Shown here: positions 8,590-18,730 of the stretch, piece after piece
Layout: each line of letters begins with the position of its first letter
Position numbering within the stretch: position 1 is the first letter of the stretch
From: Giesbergeria anulus
GTDB lineage: Bacteria; Pseudomonadota; Gammaproteobacteria; Burkholderiales; Burkholderiaceae_C
Assembly: GCF_900111115.1 (NCBI RefSeq)
Contig: NZ_FOGD01000001.1
Span: forward strand, 62,001 to 126,000
Length of the DNA: 64,000 bases
Reading direction: 5' to 3'
The notes under the pieces: generated by a model
The model's database searches: none
Told to the model about the DNA's origin: nothing
Seen by the model: the letters and a program-made list of their open reading frames with translations, nothing else
Position numbers and translations under genes: made by a program

Positions 8590-10074
8590 ATGAATCGCGA
8601 ATTGTTAATGTTGGTTGAAGCCATTTCGCGCGAGAAAAACGTCGAGCGTGATGTGGTGTTGGGTGCCGTCGAGCTGGCGCTGGCCCAGGCCACCAAAAAG
8701 CTTTATGAAGGCGAAGTGGACATTCGTGTGTCCATCGATCGCGATAGTGGCAACTACGAAACCTTCCGCCGCTGGCTGGTGGTGCCTGACGATGCCGGGC
8801 TGCAAAACCCTGAAGCTGAAGAGCTGCTCATGGACGCACAAGACCGTGTGTCAGGCGTCGAGGTGGGTCACTACATCGAAGAAGCGGTGGAGTCTTTGCC
8901 CATTGGGCGCATTGGTGCTATGGCAGCCAAGCAGGTCATTCTGCAAAAAATCCGCGATGCCGAGCGCGAAATGCTGCTCAACGACTTTATGTCGCGTGGC
9001 GAAAAGATTTTCACGGGCACCGTCAAGCGCATGGACAAGGGCGATTTGATTATTGAGGCGGGCCGCGTTGAAGGCCGTTTGCGCCGCAATGAGACCATCC
9101 CCAAAGAAAATCTGCGCAGCGGTGACCGGGTTCGCGCCATGATTATGGATGTCGATCTGACCTTGCGCGGCGCACCGATCATTCTGTCGCGTTCGGCCCC
9201 AGCATTCATGATCGAGTTGTTCCGCAACGAAGTGCCTGAGATCGAGCAGGGCCTGTTGGAAATCAAAAACTGCGCCCGCGATCCAGGCAGCCGTGCCAAA
9301 ATTGCTGTGGTCTCGCACGACCGCCGTGTCGATCCTATCGGCACCTGTGTCGGTGTGCGTGGCACCCGTGTCAATGCCGTGACCAACGAACTGGCCGGCG
9401 AGCGTGTCGATATTGTGCTCTGGTCAGAAGACCCAGCGCAGTTCGTCATCGGTGCCTTGGCACCGGCCAACGTGCAGTCCATCGTCGTCGATGAAGAAAA
9501 ACACGCTATGGACGTGGTGGTGGACGAGGAAAACCTCGCCATTGCTATTGGCCGTGGCGGCCAGAACGTGCGTCTGGCCTCTGACCTCACCGGTTGGAAA
9601 ATCAATATCATGGATGCCGCTGAGTCGGCACAAAAACAAGCCACCGAGACCGATGCTGCTCGGCGCTTGTTCATGGAAAAACTCGATGTCGATCAAGAAA
9701 TGGCCGACATCTTGATTGCTGAAGGTTTTGAAAGTCTCGAAGAAGTGGCCTATGTGCCCCTGCAAGAGATGCTCGAAATCGAGAGCTTTGATGAAGATAC
9801 CGTCAACGAACTGCGGGCGCGGGCCAAAGATGCCCTGCTCACCCTGGAGATCGCACGGGAAGAGAGCGTGGACGATGTGTCCCAAGAGCTGCGTGATCTG
9901 GAAGGGCTAACGCCTGAGCTGATCGCCCAACTGGCGGTTGGCGGCATTCATACACGCGACGATCTGGCCGATCTGGCCATCGACGAGCTGACCGACCTGA
10001 CCGGCCAGTCCGAAGAAGAAGCCAAAGCCTTGATTATGAAGGCGCGCGAACACTGGTTCGCAGGGCAAGAATAA
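8590..10074 (+). CDS. nusA: Transcription termination/antitermination factor NusA
   Basis: The 494-aa protein binds RNA polymerase and nascent RNA and modulates pausing, intrinsic termination and antitermination. Domains in order are the N-terminal RNAP-binding domain (1-130), S1 (about 135-200), two KH domains (about 230-345, with the [20 protein letters not shown] and [12 protein letters not shown] signatures), and two acidic C-terminal repeats of the proteobacterial type (about 365-490). A strong GGAAACAGGAG ribosome-binding site precedes the ATG. In E. coli NusA feeds back on its own operon; the hairpin ahead of rimP here is a candidate site for this. Confidence 0.97.
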   Translation: MNRELLMLVEAISREKNVERDVVLGAVELALAQATKKLYEGEVDIRVSIDRDSGNYETFRRWLVVPDDAGLQNPEAEELLMDAQDRVSGVEVGHYIEEAVESLPIGRIGAMAAKQVILQKIRDAEREMLLNDFMSRGEKIFTGTVKRMDKGDLIIEAGRVEGRLRRNETIPKENLRSGDRVRAMIMDVDLTLRGAPIILSRSAPAFMIELFRNEVPEIEQGLLEIKNCARDPGSRAKIAVVSHDRRVDPIGTCVGVRGTRVNAVTNELAGERVDIVLWSEDPAQFVIGALAPANVQSIVVDEEKHAMDVVVDEENLAIAIGRGGQNVRLASDLTGWKINIMDAAESAQKQATETDAARRLFMEKLDVDQEMADILIAEGFESLEEVAYVPLQEMLEIESFDEDTVNELRARAKDALLTLEIAREESVDDVSQELRDLEGLTPELIAQLAVGGIHTRDDLADLAIDELTDLTGQSEEEAKALIMKAREHWFAGQE

Positions 10075-10098
10075 AGGTCAGGGAGGTACAAATCACAT

Positions 10099-12987
10099 AT
10101 GTCCAGCACCACCGTTGCCGAGTTTGCTAACGAACTCAAAAAATCCCCCGAAACCCTGCTGGAGCAACTCAAGCAGGCCGGTGTTACCAAGAGCAGGGCG
10201 TCGGATGCCCTGACTGAGTCTGATAAGCAGAAGCTCTTGGCCCATCTGCAAGCCAGTCATGGCGTCAATGCTGCTGATCGTAAAAAGATCACCTTGGTCA
10301 CCCGCTCCACCAGCGAGATCAAGCAGGCTGATGCTACGGGCAAGGCACGCACCATTCAGGTCGAAGTGCGCAAAAAACGCACCTTCGTCAAGCGCGAAGA
10401 TGCCCCCGAATCTTCCGCATCCGAAGATGCAGCTGCTTTGACAACACCGCCACAGGCTGAAGAACCCGCCTTGACCGCAGACCAAAACTCTGAACTCGTT
10501 CGCCGCGAAGAGCAGGCCCGCCAGCAGGTGGAGTCCCTCAGCCGCGAAGAGCAAGAGCTGGCCGCCAAACGCAAAGAGCGCGAAGAGCGCGAGCGCCGCG
10601 ACCGCGAAGCCGCCGAGCGCGCCGCTGCCTATGCCGCCCAAGAAGCGCGCAAAAAGGCCCAAGCATCGGCCATGAAACAAGAAGCCTCGCGGGAGGCTGC
10701 TGCCGAAGCTGCTGCCCGTGCTGCTGCCCAAGCTGCTGCCCGTGCCAAGGCCGAAGAAGAATCCAAGGCCCGCGCAGCGGAAGAATCTGCTCGTGCCACC
10801 GATTTGGACGAGCGCCGCCGCAAGGCGATGGCCGAAGCTGCGGCTATCCGCTCTATGCTGTCGTCTCCAGCCAAGGTGCTGGTGGCTAAGAAGCCCGAAG
10901 AGCCAAAACCTGCGCCCAAGCCGGCTGCGGATGCCAAAAAAGGCACCTTGCACAAGCCCGCTGCTGCTCCCGGCGCTGCTGCTGGGCGCGCTCCGGCTCC
11001 CGGTAGCGCTCCTGCTGGTGCAGGCAAAGAGGTCAAATCGGCCAAGCTGTCGTCTAGCTGGGCCGGTGATCCAGCCAAAAAGAAAGAAATCAAGACCCGT
11101 GGCGATACCGCCGGTGGTGCTGGTCGTGGCGGCAGTTCTTGGCGTGGCGCTGCCCCCAAGGGCCGCCGTGGCAATGACCGCAACGACCGTGGCGGCCATG
11201 ACCAACACGCCCACGCTGCAGCGGTCGAGGCGCGCATCATTGAAGTGCATGTGCCCGAAACCATCACCGTGGCTGAACTGGCGCACAAGATGTCGATCAA
11301 GGCATCTGAAGTCATCAAGGCGCTGATGAAGATGGGCCAGATGGTCACCATCAACCAGCCGCTAGACCAAGATACCGCCATGATCGTGGTGGAAGAATTG
11401 GGCCACAAGGCTGTGGTGGCTGCACTGGACGATCCAGAAGCCTTCACCGACGATGCAGCACAGCAAGATGTGCCGTTGCTGCCGCGTGCCCCCGTTGTGA
11501 CGGTGATGGGCCACGTTGACCACGGTAAAACCTCGCTGCTGGACTACATCCGCCGCACCAAGGTGGCTACCGGCGAAGCTGGTGGTATTACCCAGCACAT
11601 TGGTGCCTACCACGTCGAAACCCCACGCGGCATGGTGTCGTTCTTGGATACCCCCGGCCACGAGGCGTTTACCGCCATGCGTGCCCGTGGTGCCCAAGCC
11701 ACCGACATCGTGATTTTGGTGGTGGCAGCGGACGATGGCGTTATGCCCCAGACCAAGGAAGCTATCAAGCACGCCAAGGCGGCTGGTGTTCCTATCGTCG
11801 TCGCTATCACCAAGGCCGACAAGCCCGATGCCAACCCTGAGCGCGTCAAGCAAGAGCTGGTGGTTGAGCAGGTGGTGCCCGAAGAGTACGGTGGTGAATC
11901 GCCCTTCGTGGCGGTGTCCTCCAAGACCGGTATGGGCATTGACGAGTTGCTGGAGCAAGTGCTGTTGCAGGCCGAAGTGCTGGAACTCAAGGCCCCAGTG
12001 GAAAGCCAAGCTAAGGGCTTGGTGATTGAAGCCAAGCTGGATAAGGGCCGTGGCCCTGTGGCTACCGTGCTCGTGCAGTCCGGTACGCTCAAGGTGGGTG
12101 ACATCGTGCTGGCAGGTCAAACTTTTGGCCGCGTGCGCGCCATGTTGGACGAAGCAGGCAAGGTTGCCAAGACGGCAGGCCCATCTATCCCGGTAGAAAT
12201 CCAAGGTCTGACCGAAGTGCCGCAGGCGGGCGACGATTTTGTCGTACTGTCTGACGAGCGCCGGGCCCGTGAAGTGGCTACCTACCGTGCTGGTAAGTTC
12301 CGCCACACCAAGCTGGCCAAGCAACAAGCAGCCAAGCTGGAAAACATGTTTGCCGATATGACGGCGGGCGAGGTCAAAACCCTGCCCATCATCATCAAGG
12401 CCGACGTGCAAGGCTCGCAAGAAGCGCTGGGCGCCTCGCTGCTCAAACTGTCCACCGACGAGATCCGCGTGCAGTTGGTCTATGCGGGCGTGGGCGGCAT
12501 CAGCGAGTCCGATATCAACTTGGCTATTGCCTCCAAGGCCATCGTCATCGGCTTTAATGTGCGTGCCGACTCCGGTGCTCGCAAGACGGCTGAAGGCAAC
12601 GACGTCGATATCCACTACTACAACATCATTTACGATGCGGTAGATGAGGTCAAGGCGGCCATGTCTGGCATGTTGGCTCCTGAGCAGCGTGAAGAAGCAC
12701 TGGGTACGGCAGAGATCCGCACCGTGTTCGTGGCGTCCAAGATTGGTACCGTGGCTGGTTCTTACATCACTTCGGGCCAAGTCATTCGCAATTGCCGCTT
12801 CCGCCTGCTGCGCGACAACATCGTCATTTACACCGGCGACGTCGAATCGCTGCGTCGCCTCAAGGACGACGTCAAGGAAGTCAAAGAAGGCTTCGAGTGC
12901 GGTATCAAGCTCAAGAACTACAACGACATCAAAGAAGGTGATCAGCTGGAGTTCTTCGAGATCAAGGAAATTGCGCGGACGCTGTAA
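10099..12987 (+). CDS. infB: Translation initiation factor IF-2
   Basis: The 962-aa GTPase places initiator fMet-tRNA on the 30S subunit. An IF2-N helical domain opens the protein, followed by a long low-complexity Ala/Glu/Arg/Lys-rich linker (about 110-375, partly coiled coil), a second IF2-N domain (about 385-435), and the G domain with G1 [11 protein letters not shown] near 470, DTPGHEAF and TKAD. The EF-Tu-like domain II and C-terminal fMet-tRNA-binding domains follow. The start is ATG 24 nt after nusA with a GGGAGG ribosome-binding site. Length and layout are normal for beta-proteobacteria. Confidence 0.98.
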   Translation: MSSTTVAEFANELKKSPETLLEQLKQAGVTKSRASDALTESDKQKLLAHLQASHGVNAADRKKITLVTRSTSEIKQADATGKARTIQVEVRKKRTFVKREDAPESSASEDAAALTTPPQAEEPALTADQNSELVRREEQARQQVESLSREEQELAAKRKEREERERRDREAAERAAAYAAQEARKKAQASAMKQEASREAAAEAAARAAAQAAARAKAEEESKARAAEESARATDLDERRRKAMAEAAAIRSMLSSPAKVLVAKKPEEPKPAPKPAADAKKGTLHKPAAAPGAAAGRAPAPGSAPAGAGKEVKSAKLSSSWAGDPAKKKEIKTRGDTAGGAGRGGSSWRGAAPKGRRGNDRNDRGGHDQHAHAAAVEARIIEVHVPETITVAELAHKMSIKASEVIKALMKMGQMVTINQPLDQDTAMIVVEELGHKAVVAALDDPEAFTDDAAQQDVPLLPRAPVVTVMGHVDHGKTSLLDYIRRTKVATGEAGGITQHIGAYHVETPRGMVSFLDTPGHEAFTAMRARGAQATDIVILVVAADDGVMPQTKEAIKHAKAAGVPIVVAITKADKPDANPERVKQELVVEQVVPEEYGGESPFVAVSSKTGMGIDELLEQVLLQAEVLELKAPVESQAKGLVIEAKLDKGRGPVATVLVQSGTLKVGDIVLAGQTFGRVRAMLDEAGKVAKTAGPSIPVEIQGLTEVPQAGDDFVVLSDERRAREVATYRAGKFRHTKLAKQQAAKLENMFADMTAGEVKTLPIIIKADVQGSQEALGASLLKLSTDEIRVQLVYAGVGGISESDINLAIASKAIVIGFNVRADSGARKTAEGNDVDIHYYNIIYDAVDEVKAAMSGMLAPEQREEALGTAEIRTVFVASKIGTVAGSYITSGQVIRNCRFRLLRDNIVIYTGDVESLRRLKDDVKEVKEGFECGIKLKNYNDIKEGDQLEFFEIKEIARTL

Positions 12988-12990
12988 ACC

Positions 12991-13362
12991 ATGGCTGCCA
13001 AAAAGTCTGCTACGCCCAACCGTGCCTTCAAGGTGGCCGATCAGATCCAACGCGATCTGACCGAACTCATTGCGCGCGAGTTGAAAGACCCGCGTGTGGG
13101 TATGGTGACGTTGCAGGGCGTAGAGGTCACCCCCGACTACGCCCATGCCAAGGTGTTCTTCAGTTTGCTGGTGGGCGACCCCCAGCAAACGCAAGAGGGC
13201 TTGAACCAGGCCGCAGGTTTCCTGCGCAATGGCCTGTTCAAGCGCCTGCACATCCACACCGTGCCGACGCTGCATTTCGTCTACGACCGCACCAGCGAGC
13301 GTGCCGCTGACATGAACGCCTTGATTGCCAAGGCAGTTTCTTCCCGCGCTAAAGAGGATTGA
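12991..13362 (+). CDS. rbfA: 30S ribosome-binding factor RbfA
   Basis: This 123-aa KH-type protein assists late 30S maturation and 16S rRNA 5'-end processing. The family features are the N-terminal RVADQI-like segment, the motif [20 protein letters not shown] and a downstream [17 protein letters not shown] stretch. It starts three bases after infB stops and ends at 13362, just before truB, so it is embedded in the same operon with probable translational coupling. Confidence 0.96.
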   Translation: MAAKKSATPNRAFKVADQIQRDLTELIARELKDPRVGMVTLQGVEVTPDYAHAKVFFSLLVGDPQQTQEGLNQAAGFLRNGLFKRLHIHTVPTLHFVYDRTSERAADMNALIAKAVSSRAKED

Positions 13363-13364
13363 GC

Positions 13365-14360
13365 ATGAACGCGCCACGCACGAGGGTGCAGCGCCGCCCT
13401 GTGCATGGGGTGTTGCTGCTGGACAAACCGCTGGGCTTTTCTAGCAACGACGCCTTGCAAAAGGCCAAATGGCTGCTGCGCGCCGAGAAGGCCGGTCATA
13501 CCGGCACGCTCGACCCGTTAGCCACTGGTGTGCTGCCGCTGTGCTTTGGTGCGGCCACCAAGTTCAGCCAGTTGCAGCTTGATGCTGCCAAAACCTACGA
13601 AGCCATTGTCCGATTGGGCGCGACTACGACAACCGGCGATGCCGAAGGCGAGGTTCTGCGCGAATGTGCCATCACCCCTGAAATGCTCACCCCTGAGCGT
13701 TTGGCTGCGGTGCAGCAGCAGTTTACCGGGCCGATCCGTCAGGTGCCGCCCATGTACAGTGCGCTGAAAAAAGATGGCAAGGCCCTGTATGAATATGCAC
13801 GGGCCGGTGTCGAGGTAGAGCGTGCCGCCCGCGAGGTCGAGATCCACGCTTTGGCCTTGACGCTGTCTTCGGATGACCAAGGCCAGCCCCTCCTCAACAT
13901 GGTGGTGACATGCAGCAAAGGCACTTATATCCGCACGCTGGGCGAGGACATCGGCGCGGCACTCGGTTGTGGCGGCCACCTGAGCTTTTTGCGCCGCATT
14001 GACACGGGTGGCTTGGGTGTGGAGCGCTGTGTCACCTTGGCCGAGCTAGAGGCGATGGACGAGGCGCAGCGCTTGGCTTGCCTGTTGCCCCCTGAGGCCT
14101 TGTTGGTCGAGCATCTGCCTGTCACATTGGGCAGCGAAGATGCCGGGCGCTTTCTGTCTGGGCTGCGTCGCCGTGGCACTTGGCCCGACCATGCGGCGGT
14201 GGCCGTGTTTGGGCAAGAGCCACCCGCCTTGTTAGGCGTTGGGCATACCGTGGCGGGAGAATTGATTCCAGACCGCCTCCTTAGCCCGTTAGAAATTCAA
14301 CAAATTCTGGAAAGTCGTACGCTGGCCGCCCCTGCTGCTAGCATTTTGGAAAAATCATGA
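13365..14360 (+). CDS. truB: tRNA pseudouridine(55) synthase TruB
   Basis: The 331-aa enzyme makes pseudouridine 55 in the tRNA T-loop. The catalytic motif GHTGTLDPLATGVL carries the nucleophilic Asp50, preceded by GVLLLDKPLGFSSN and followed by the YSALKKDGKALYEYAR and YIRTLGEDIG segments. A C-terminal extension similar to a PUA domain is present. The ATG at 13365 follows an AAAGAGGA ribosome-binding site inside the end of rbfA. Its stop overlaps the typA start as ATGA. Confidence 0.97.
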   Translation: MNAPRTRVQRRPVHGVLLLDKPLGFSSNDALQKAKWLLRAEKAGHTGTLDPLATGVLPLCFGAATKFSQLQLDAAKTYEAIVRLGATTTTGDAEGEVLRECAITPEMLTPERLAAVQQQFTGPIRQVPPMYSALKKDGKALYEYARAGVEVERAAREVEIHALALTLSSDDQGQPLLNMVVTCSKGTYIRTLGEDIGAALGCGGHLSFLRRIDTGGLGVERCVTLAELEAMDEAQRLACLLPPEALLVEHLPVTLGSEDAGRFLSGLRRRGTWPDHAAVAVFGQEPPALLGVGHTVAGELIPDRLLSPLEIQQILESRTLAAPAASILEKS

Positions 14361-16180
14361 GTAAACAAATCCGTAATATCGCCATCATCGCCCACGTTGA
14401 CCACGGTAAAACCACCATGGTCGATCAGTTGCTGCGCCAGTCCGGCACCTTTGCCGAGCACGAAAAAGTCGTTGATACCGTGATGGACAACAATGCCATC
14501 GAAAAAGAGCGTGGCATTACCATCTTGGCTAAGAACTGCGCTGTAAGCTGGGAAGGCACGCACATCAACATCGTCGATACCCCCGGCCACGCGGACTTCG
14601 GTGGTGAAGTGGAACGTGCGCTGTCGATGGTCGATGGCGTGGTGCTGCTGATCGATGCCCAAGAAGGCCCGATGCCACAAACGCGCTTCGTGACCAAGAA
14701 AGCGCTGGCTTTGGGCCTCAAGCCCATCGTCGTCGTGAACAAGGTGGACAAGCCCGGTGCCAACCCCGACAAGGTGGTCAATGCCGCTTTTGACTTGTTC
14801 GACAAGCTTGGCGCTACCGATGAGCAGTTGGACTTCCCCGTGGTTTATGCTTCGGGTATCAACGGCTGGTCGTCGCTGGAAGAAGGCGCACCTGGCGAAC
14901 AGTGGGGGCCAGATATGTCTGCCCTGTTCAACACCGTGCTCAAGCATGTGCCCGCACAAAAGGGTGACCCTGCTGCACCGCTGCAACTGCAAATTTCGGC
15001 ACTGGACTTTTCGACCTTCGTCGGTCGTATTGGCGTGGGCCGTATCAGCCAAGGCACCATCAAGCCCAACATGGACGTGGTAGTGATGGAAGGCCCCGAT
15101 GGCAAGTCCGTCAAGGGCCGTGTCAACCAAGTGCTGACTTTCCAAGGTTTGGATCGTGTGCAAGCCACCGAAGCTGGCCCCGGCGAAATCGTGCTGATTA
15201 ACGGCATTGCCGACATCGGTATTGGCGTGACGGTGACTGACCCGCTCAACCCCGCACCGCTGCCCATGCTCAAGGTGGATGAGCCAACGCTGACCATGAA
15301 CTTCTGCGTCAACACCAGCCCGCTGGCTGGCCGCGAAGGCAAGTATGTGACCAGCCGCCAAATCTGGGATCGTCTGCAAAAAGAGCTGCAACACAACGTG
15401 GCCCTGCGCGTCAATGAAACCGACGAAGAAGGCATTTTTGAAGTGATGGGCCGGGGCGAACTGCACTTGACCATCTTGCTGGAAAACATGCGCCGCGAAG
15501 GCTACGAAATGGCCGTGTCTAAGCCACGCGTGCTGTTCAAGGACGTTGATGGCGTCAAGCACGAGCCTATCGAGCTGGTCACTGCCGACATCGAAGAATC
15601 CCACCAAGGCGGCGTGATGCAAGCCTTGGGCGAGCGCAAGGGCGAACTGGTGAACATGGAACCCGATGGCCGTGGCCGCGTGCGCCTAGAGTACCGTATT
15701 CCGGCCCGTGGTCTGATTGGCTTTACCAACGAGTTCTTGAACTTGACCCGTGGTTCTGGCCTGATTGCCAACATTTTTGACTGCTACGAGCCGCACAAGG
15801 GCGACATTGGTGGCCGTAAGAATGGCGTGCTGATCTCGATGGACGAAGGCGAAATTTTCACCTACGCCTTGGGCAAGCTGGACGACCGTGGCCGTATGTT
15901 CGTCAAGGCCAATGATCCGGTATATGAAGGCATGATTGTGGGTATCCACAGCCGTGACAACGATCTGGTGGTCAATGCTACCCGTACCAAGCAACTGACC
16001 AACTTCCGCGTTTCTGGCAAGGAAGACGCCATCAAGATCACGCCCCCGATTGATCTGACGCTGGAATACGGCGTTGAGTTTATCGAAGACGACGAACTGG
16101 TCGAAATCACCCCCAAGAGCGTGCGCCTGCGCAAGCGCCACTTGAAGGAAAGCGACCGCAAGCGCGCTGGCCGTTCTTGA
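14357..16180 (+). CDS. typA: Ribosome-associated GTPase TypA/BipA
   Basis: The 607-aa translational GTPase related to EF-G binds the 70S ribosome and contributes to 50S assembly and stress adaptation. G1 is AHVDHGKTTMVDQLL at residues 12-26, with DTPGHADFGGEVERALSM and NKVDKPGANP following, and the BipA-specific C-terminal domain is complete. The start overlaps truB by four bases, so it belongs to the same transcript. A clear terminator follows it at 16213. Confidence 0.97.
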   Translation: MSKQIRNIAIIAHVDHGKTTMVDQLLRQSGTFAEHEKVVDTVMDNNAIEKERGITILAKNCAVSWEGTHINIVDTPGHADFGGEVERALSMVDGVVLLIDAQEGPMPQTRFVTKKALALGLKPIVVVNKVDKPGANPDKVVNAAFDLFDKLGATDEQLDFPVVYASGINGWSSLEEGAPGEQWGPDMSALFNTVLKHVPAQKGDPAAPLQLQISALDFSTFVGRIGVGRISQGTIKPNMDVVVMEGPDGKSVKGRVNQVLTFQGLDRVQATEAGPGEIVLINGIADIGIGVTVTDPLNPAPLPMLKVDEPTLTMNFCVNTSPLAGREGKYVTSRQIWDRLQKELQHNVALRVNETDEEGIFEVMGRGELHLTILLENMRREGYEMAVSKPRVLFKDVDGVKHEPIELVTADIEESHQGGVMQALGERKGELVNMEPDGRGRVRLEYRIPARGLIGFTNEFLNLTRGSGLIANIFDCYEPHKGDIGGRKNGVLISMDEGEIFTYALGKLDDRGRMFVKANDPVYEGMIVGIHSRDNDLVVNATRTKQLTNFRVSGKEDAIKITPPIDLTLEYGVEFIEDDELVEITPKSVRLRKRHLKESDRKRAGRS

Positions 16181-16212
16181 TTTTTACCCGGCACCTGCTG
16201 CCGGTGTGAGCG

Positions 16213-16245
16213 AAAAAGCCACTGCGTTTGCGGTGGCTTTTTTTC
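16213..16245 (+). terminator. Rho-independent terminator after typA
   Basis: The stem AAAGCCAC (ending about 16222) pairs with GGTGGCTTT after a loop of about nine bases and is followed by a run of T. It closes the rimP-to-typA transcription unit and insulates hicA. Confidence 0.85.
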
Positions 16246-16276
16246 TGTAGCAGTCGTTTTTTTGATAGCTTAATAT

Positions 16277-16313
16277 GCTTGCAATTTATCAAAAATAAAT
16301 ACAATAGCTTGCA
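16277..16313 (+). promoter_or_regulatory. hicAB promoter flanked by a 7-bp direct repeat
   Basis: A -10 TACAAT lies at 16300-16305 with a possible -35 TTGCAA at 16279-16284 (short 15-bp spacer). The direct repeat GCTTGCA occurs at 16277-16283 and 16307-16313, 30 bp apart, bracketing the promoter. These are candidate operator half-sites for the HicB ribbon-helix-helix domain; that is inference. The predicted transcription start nearly coincides with the hicA ATG. Confidence 0.5.
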
Positions 16314-16567
16314 TGAACAGCAAGCACCGAAAAACACTAGAAGCCATCTTTACCAGTCCCGTCAATGGCAACTTGGAGTGGTCGCGGATTGAAGGCTTGC
16401 TTATCAGTCTGGGCTGTCGGGTGATAGAGGGCAGCGGCTCCTCCGTCACGTTTGAGAAAGATGGCGAAAAAGTGTTTTTCCATCGCCCCCATCCGAGCAA
16501 AGAAGCGTTGCGGTATCGGGTGCAACAAACGCGCGAATTTTTGAACCATATTGGAGTCAAGCCATGA
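16313..16567 (+). CDS. hicA: HicA-family mRNA interferase toxin
   Basis: This 84-aa protein has the HicA double-stranded RNA-binding-like fold. The family's FFHRPHPSKEA segment (His57, His60) and the Gly-rich EGSGSSVTFE segment are present. In the best-studied HicA proteins the Gly-rich loop reads GSH with a catalytic His; here that position is Ser, as seen in a HicA subfamily, so catalysis may use another residue. No Shine-Dalgarno lies upstream of the ATG. It overlaps hicB by four bases (ATGA), the usual toxin-first order of HicAB modules. Confidence 0.85.
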   Translation: MNSKHRKTLEAIFTSPVNGNLEWSRIEGLLISLGCRVIEGSGSSVTFEKDGEKVFFHRPHPSKEALRYRVQQTREFLNHIGVKP

Positions 16568-16917
16568 TGAACACCATGACCTACAAGGGATACACGGCCC
16601 GGATTGAGTACGACGATGCCGACCGCATTTTTGTCGGGCGCTTGGCGGGCATCCGCGACATTGTGGGGTTCCATGCCAGCACGGTGGATGGGCTGGAACA
16701 AGCCTTCCATGAATCTGTCGATGATTATGTGCAAGCCTGCGAAAAACTGGGGCAAATGCCCCAAAAGCCTGCCAGTGGCAAACTGATGCTGCGGGTAGCC
16801 CCAGAAGTCCATAGCGCAGCACTGACTGCCGCCCAAGCCGCTGGCACCAGCCTCAACCAGTGGGCGGCGCGTGTGCTGGGCGAAGCCGCTGGCGTGGGCC
16901 AGCACCATCACGCCTGA
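16564..16917 (+). CDS. hicB: HicB-family antitoxin
   Basis: The 117-aa antitoxin has the HicB partial RNase H-like fold at the N-terminus (MTYKGYTARIEYDDADRIF...GI) and a C-terminal ribbon-helix-helix DNA-binding region around SGKLMLRVAPEVHSAAL and SLNQWAARVL. It should neutralise HicA and repress the operon by binding near the hicA promoter. The ATG overlaps the hicA stop, so translation is coupled. Confidence 0.88.
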   Translation: MMNTMTYKGYTARIEYDDADRIFVGRLAGIRDIVGFHASTVDGLEQAFHESVDDYVQACEKLGQMPQKPASGKLMLRVAPEVHSAALTAAQAAGTSLNQWAARVLGEAAGVGQHHHA

Positions 16918-17036
16918 TTTTCGGGTTGGGCACGGGTGCGTAGCATCGCATCCAGTCACCCCAATGGCGCAATCGGTACCCTGCGATATCGCACAATGGG
17001 TACTTTGTGTCGCAATTGAACCAGAAGGAAAGAAAA

Positions 17037-18131
17037 ATGGTGGAGACTGTCTCTGAGGTATTGAGCGAAGTGCGTGGCCAAGTGGGTTTGATTACGCTCA
17101 ACCGCCCGCGCGCGCTCAATGCGCTCTCGCTGGGCATGGTGCGTGATTTGATGTCCATTTTGTTGGCTTGGAAAGACGACCCGGCTGTGTTGGCTGTGGC
17201 GGTGCGTGGCAGCAACAAAGAAGGCCCATTCGGCGCTTTTTGTGCTGGGGGCGATATCCGCTTTTTGCACCAAGCAGGCAGCGTGGGTGATCCACAAATC
17301 GAAGACTTCTTTACCGAAGAATACGCCCTCAACCACCTGATTCACCGCTATCCCAAGCCCTATATTGCCTTTATGGATGGCATTGTGATGGGCGGCGGTA
17401 TGGGCATCAGTCAAGGCGCTGCACTGCGTATCGTTACCGAGCGTACCAAGATGGCCATGCCCGAAACGGCGATTGGCTTGTTTCCGGATGTCGGCGGCGG
17501 CTATTTTCTGAGCCGCTGCCCCGGTCGTGCAGGCGAGTGGCTGGGCTTGGTGGGTGAGACCATTGGTGCCGGTGATGCCATTGCCTTTAACTTGGCCGAT
17601 GGCTTCTTGGCGGCGGATCAGCAAGCCCGCATGTGGGAAGCCTTGGGCAGCCAGACTTTTGCCGATGGTGCCGCCGTGCGCAGCTTTGTGGCTGCGGAAC
17701 TAAAAACCGCTGTGCCCAAGCTCGAAGCCCACCATGCTGACATCAACCAGTATTTTGCGCTTGGCAGCGTCAGTGCCATCGTCTCAGCACTAGAGGCCGC
17801 TGATAGCGATTGGGCCAAGGCCACCGCCGCCTTGCTGCGCAAGCGCTCGCCGTTGATGCTGCATGTGGTGTTGGAGCAGGTGCGCCGCGCCCGCAGCATG
17901 GATTTGGCCCAAGACCTGCGCATGGAGCGCGATTTGGTGCGCCACTGCTTCTACCTGCGCCCCGGCCAAAGCGAAACTCTTGAAGGTATCCGCGCACTGG
18001 CCGTGGACAAAGACCAGTCACCCCGCTGGAACCCTGAGCGCATCGAAGACGTATCGCCTGAACTGGTGCAATCGTTCTTTGCCAGCCCTTGGCCCGCCCA
18101 CGCCCACCCGCTGGCGTCACTCCAAGACTAA
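17037..18131 (+). CDS. Enoyl-CoA hydratase/isomerase family protein, probable 3-hydroxyisobutyryl-CoA hydrolase
   Basis: The 364-aa protein belongs to the long (ECH_2) branch of the crotonase family. It has the oxyanion-hole segments FCAGGDIRFL and GIVMGGGMGIS, then PETAIGLFPDVGGGYFLS, which is typical of 3-hydroxyisobutyryl-CoA hydrolase, the thioesterase of valine breakdown. The start ATG at 17037 follows the ribosome-binding site AGAAGGAAAG; an upstream GTG at 17007 would swallow that site. No other valine-pathway genes are adjacent, so the substrate is inferred from the family only. Confidence 0.85.
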   Translation: MVETVSEVLSEVRGQVGLITLNRPRALNALSLGMVRDLMSILLAWKDDPAVLAVAVRGSNKEGPFGAFCAGGDIRFLHQAGSVGDPQIEDFFTEEYALNHLIHRYPKPYIAFMDGIVMGGGMGISQGAALRIVTERTKMAMPETAIGLFPDVGGGYFLSRCPGRAGEWLGLVGETIGAGDAIAFNLADGFLAADQQARMWEALGSQTFADGAAVRSFVAAELKTAVPKLEAHHADINQYFALGSVSAIVSALEAADSDWAKATAALLRKRSPLMLHVVLEQVRRARSMDLAQDLRMERDLVRHCFYLRPGQSETLEGIRALAVDKDQSPRWNPERIEDVSPELVQSFFASPWPAHAHPLASLQD

Positions 18132-18162
18132 GGCGCGTCTGTAGCCGTCTGCCACTGCCGTT

Positions 18163-18636
18163 TTAGCGGTGGTGGACTTTCATGGCGCGCTCGACTTCGC
18201 GCTTGCCTTCGCGGTCTTTGATGGTGTCGCGCTTGTCGTGCTCGGCTTTGCCCTTGGCCAGCGCTACCTCGCATTTGACCTTGCCTTCTTTCCAGTGCAG
18301 GTTGAGGGCGATCAGGGTATAGCCTTTTTGCTCGACCTTGCCAATCAGGCGGCGGATCTCTTCCTTGTGCATCAGCAGCTTTTTGGTGCGTACGGCATCA
18401 GGGTTGACGTGGGTGGAGGCAGTCTTGAGTGGGTTGATTTGGCAGCCAAACAAGAACAGCTCACCATCACGGATCACCACATAGCCATCGGTCAGTTGCA
18501 CCTTGCCTTCGCGCAGTGCTTTGACTTCCCAGCCTTGCAGCACCACGCCCGCCTCGTAGCGTTCTTCAAAAAAATAGTTGTATGCCGCTTTTTTATTGTC
18601 GGCAATGCGGGAGGAGGTTTGGGGTTTCTTGGCCAT
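18163..18636 (-). CDS. smpB: SsrA-binding protein SmpB
   Basis: The 157-aa partner of tmRNA is needed for trans-translation and rescue of stalled ribosomes. The conserved N-terminus MAKKPQ...[15 protein letters not shown], the [11 protein letters not shown] motif and the basic C-terminal tail ending [12 protein letters not shown] are all present. The ATG at 18636 gives the normal family start; an upstream in-frame start at 18669 would add eleven unrelated residues. It is divergent from ratA, a gene order shared with many proteobacteria. Confidence 0.97.
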   Translation of the reverse strand: MAKKPQTSSRIADNKKAAYNYFFEERYEAGVVLQGWEVKALREGKVQLTDGYVVIRDGELFLFGCQINPLKTASTHVNPDAVRTKKLLMHKEEIRRLIGKVEQKGYTLIALNLHWKEGKVKCEVALAKGKAEHDKRDTIKDREGKREVERAMKVHHR

Positions 18637-18730
18637 CGGAAATAGTTGCGGCGCCAACCGGGAGATCAAGGGCCTCCCTACAATTGCTGCCGTCGCGCAT
18701 CTGCGATTCTAGTTTGCCTACCACCACTCC

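Noticed and set aside
11362-13377. A 671-codon open frame on the minus strand opposite infB
   Set aside because: It is a shadow of the GC-rich infB/rbfA coding sequence, with His/Gln/Val-biased composition and no domain. The same holds for the frames opposite typA (14297-15622), guaB (20620-21720) and guaA (21733-22743).
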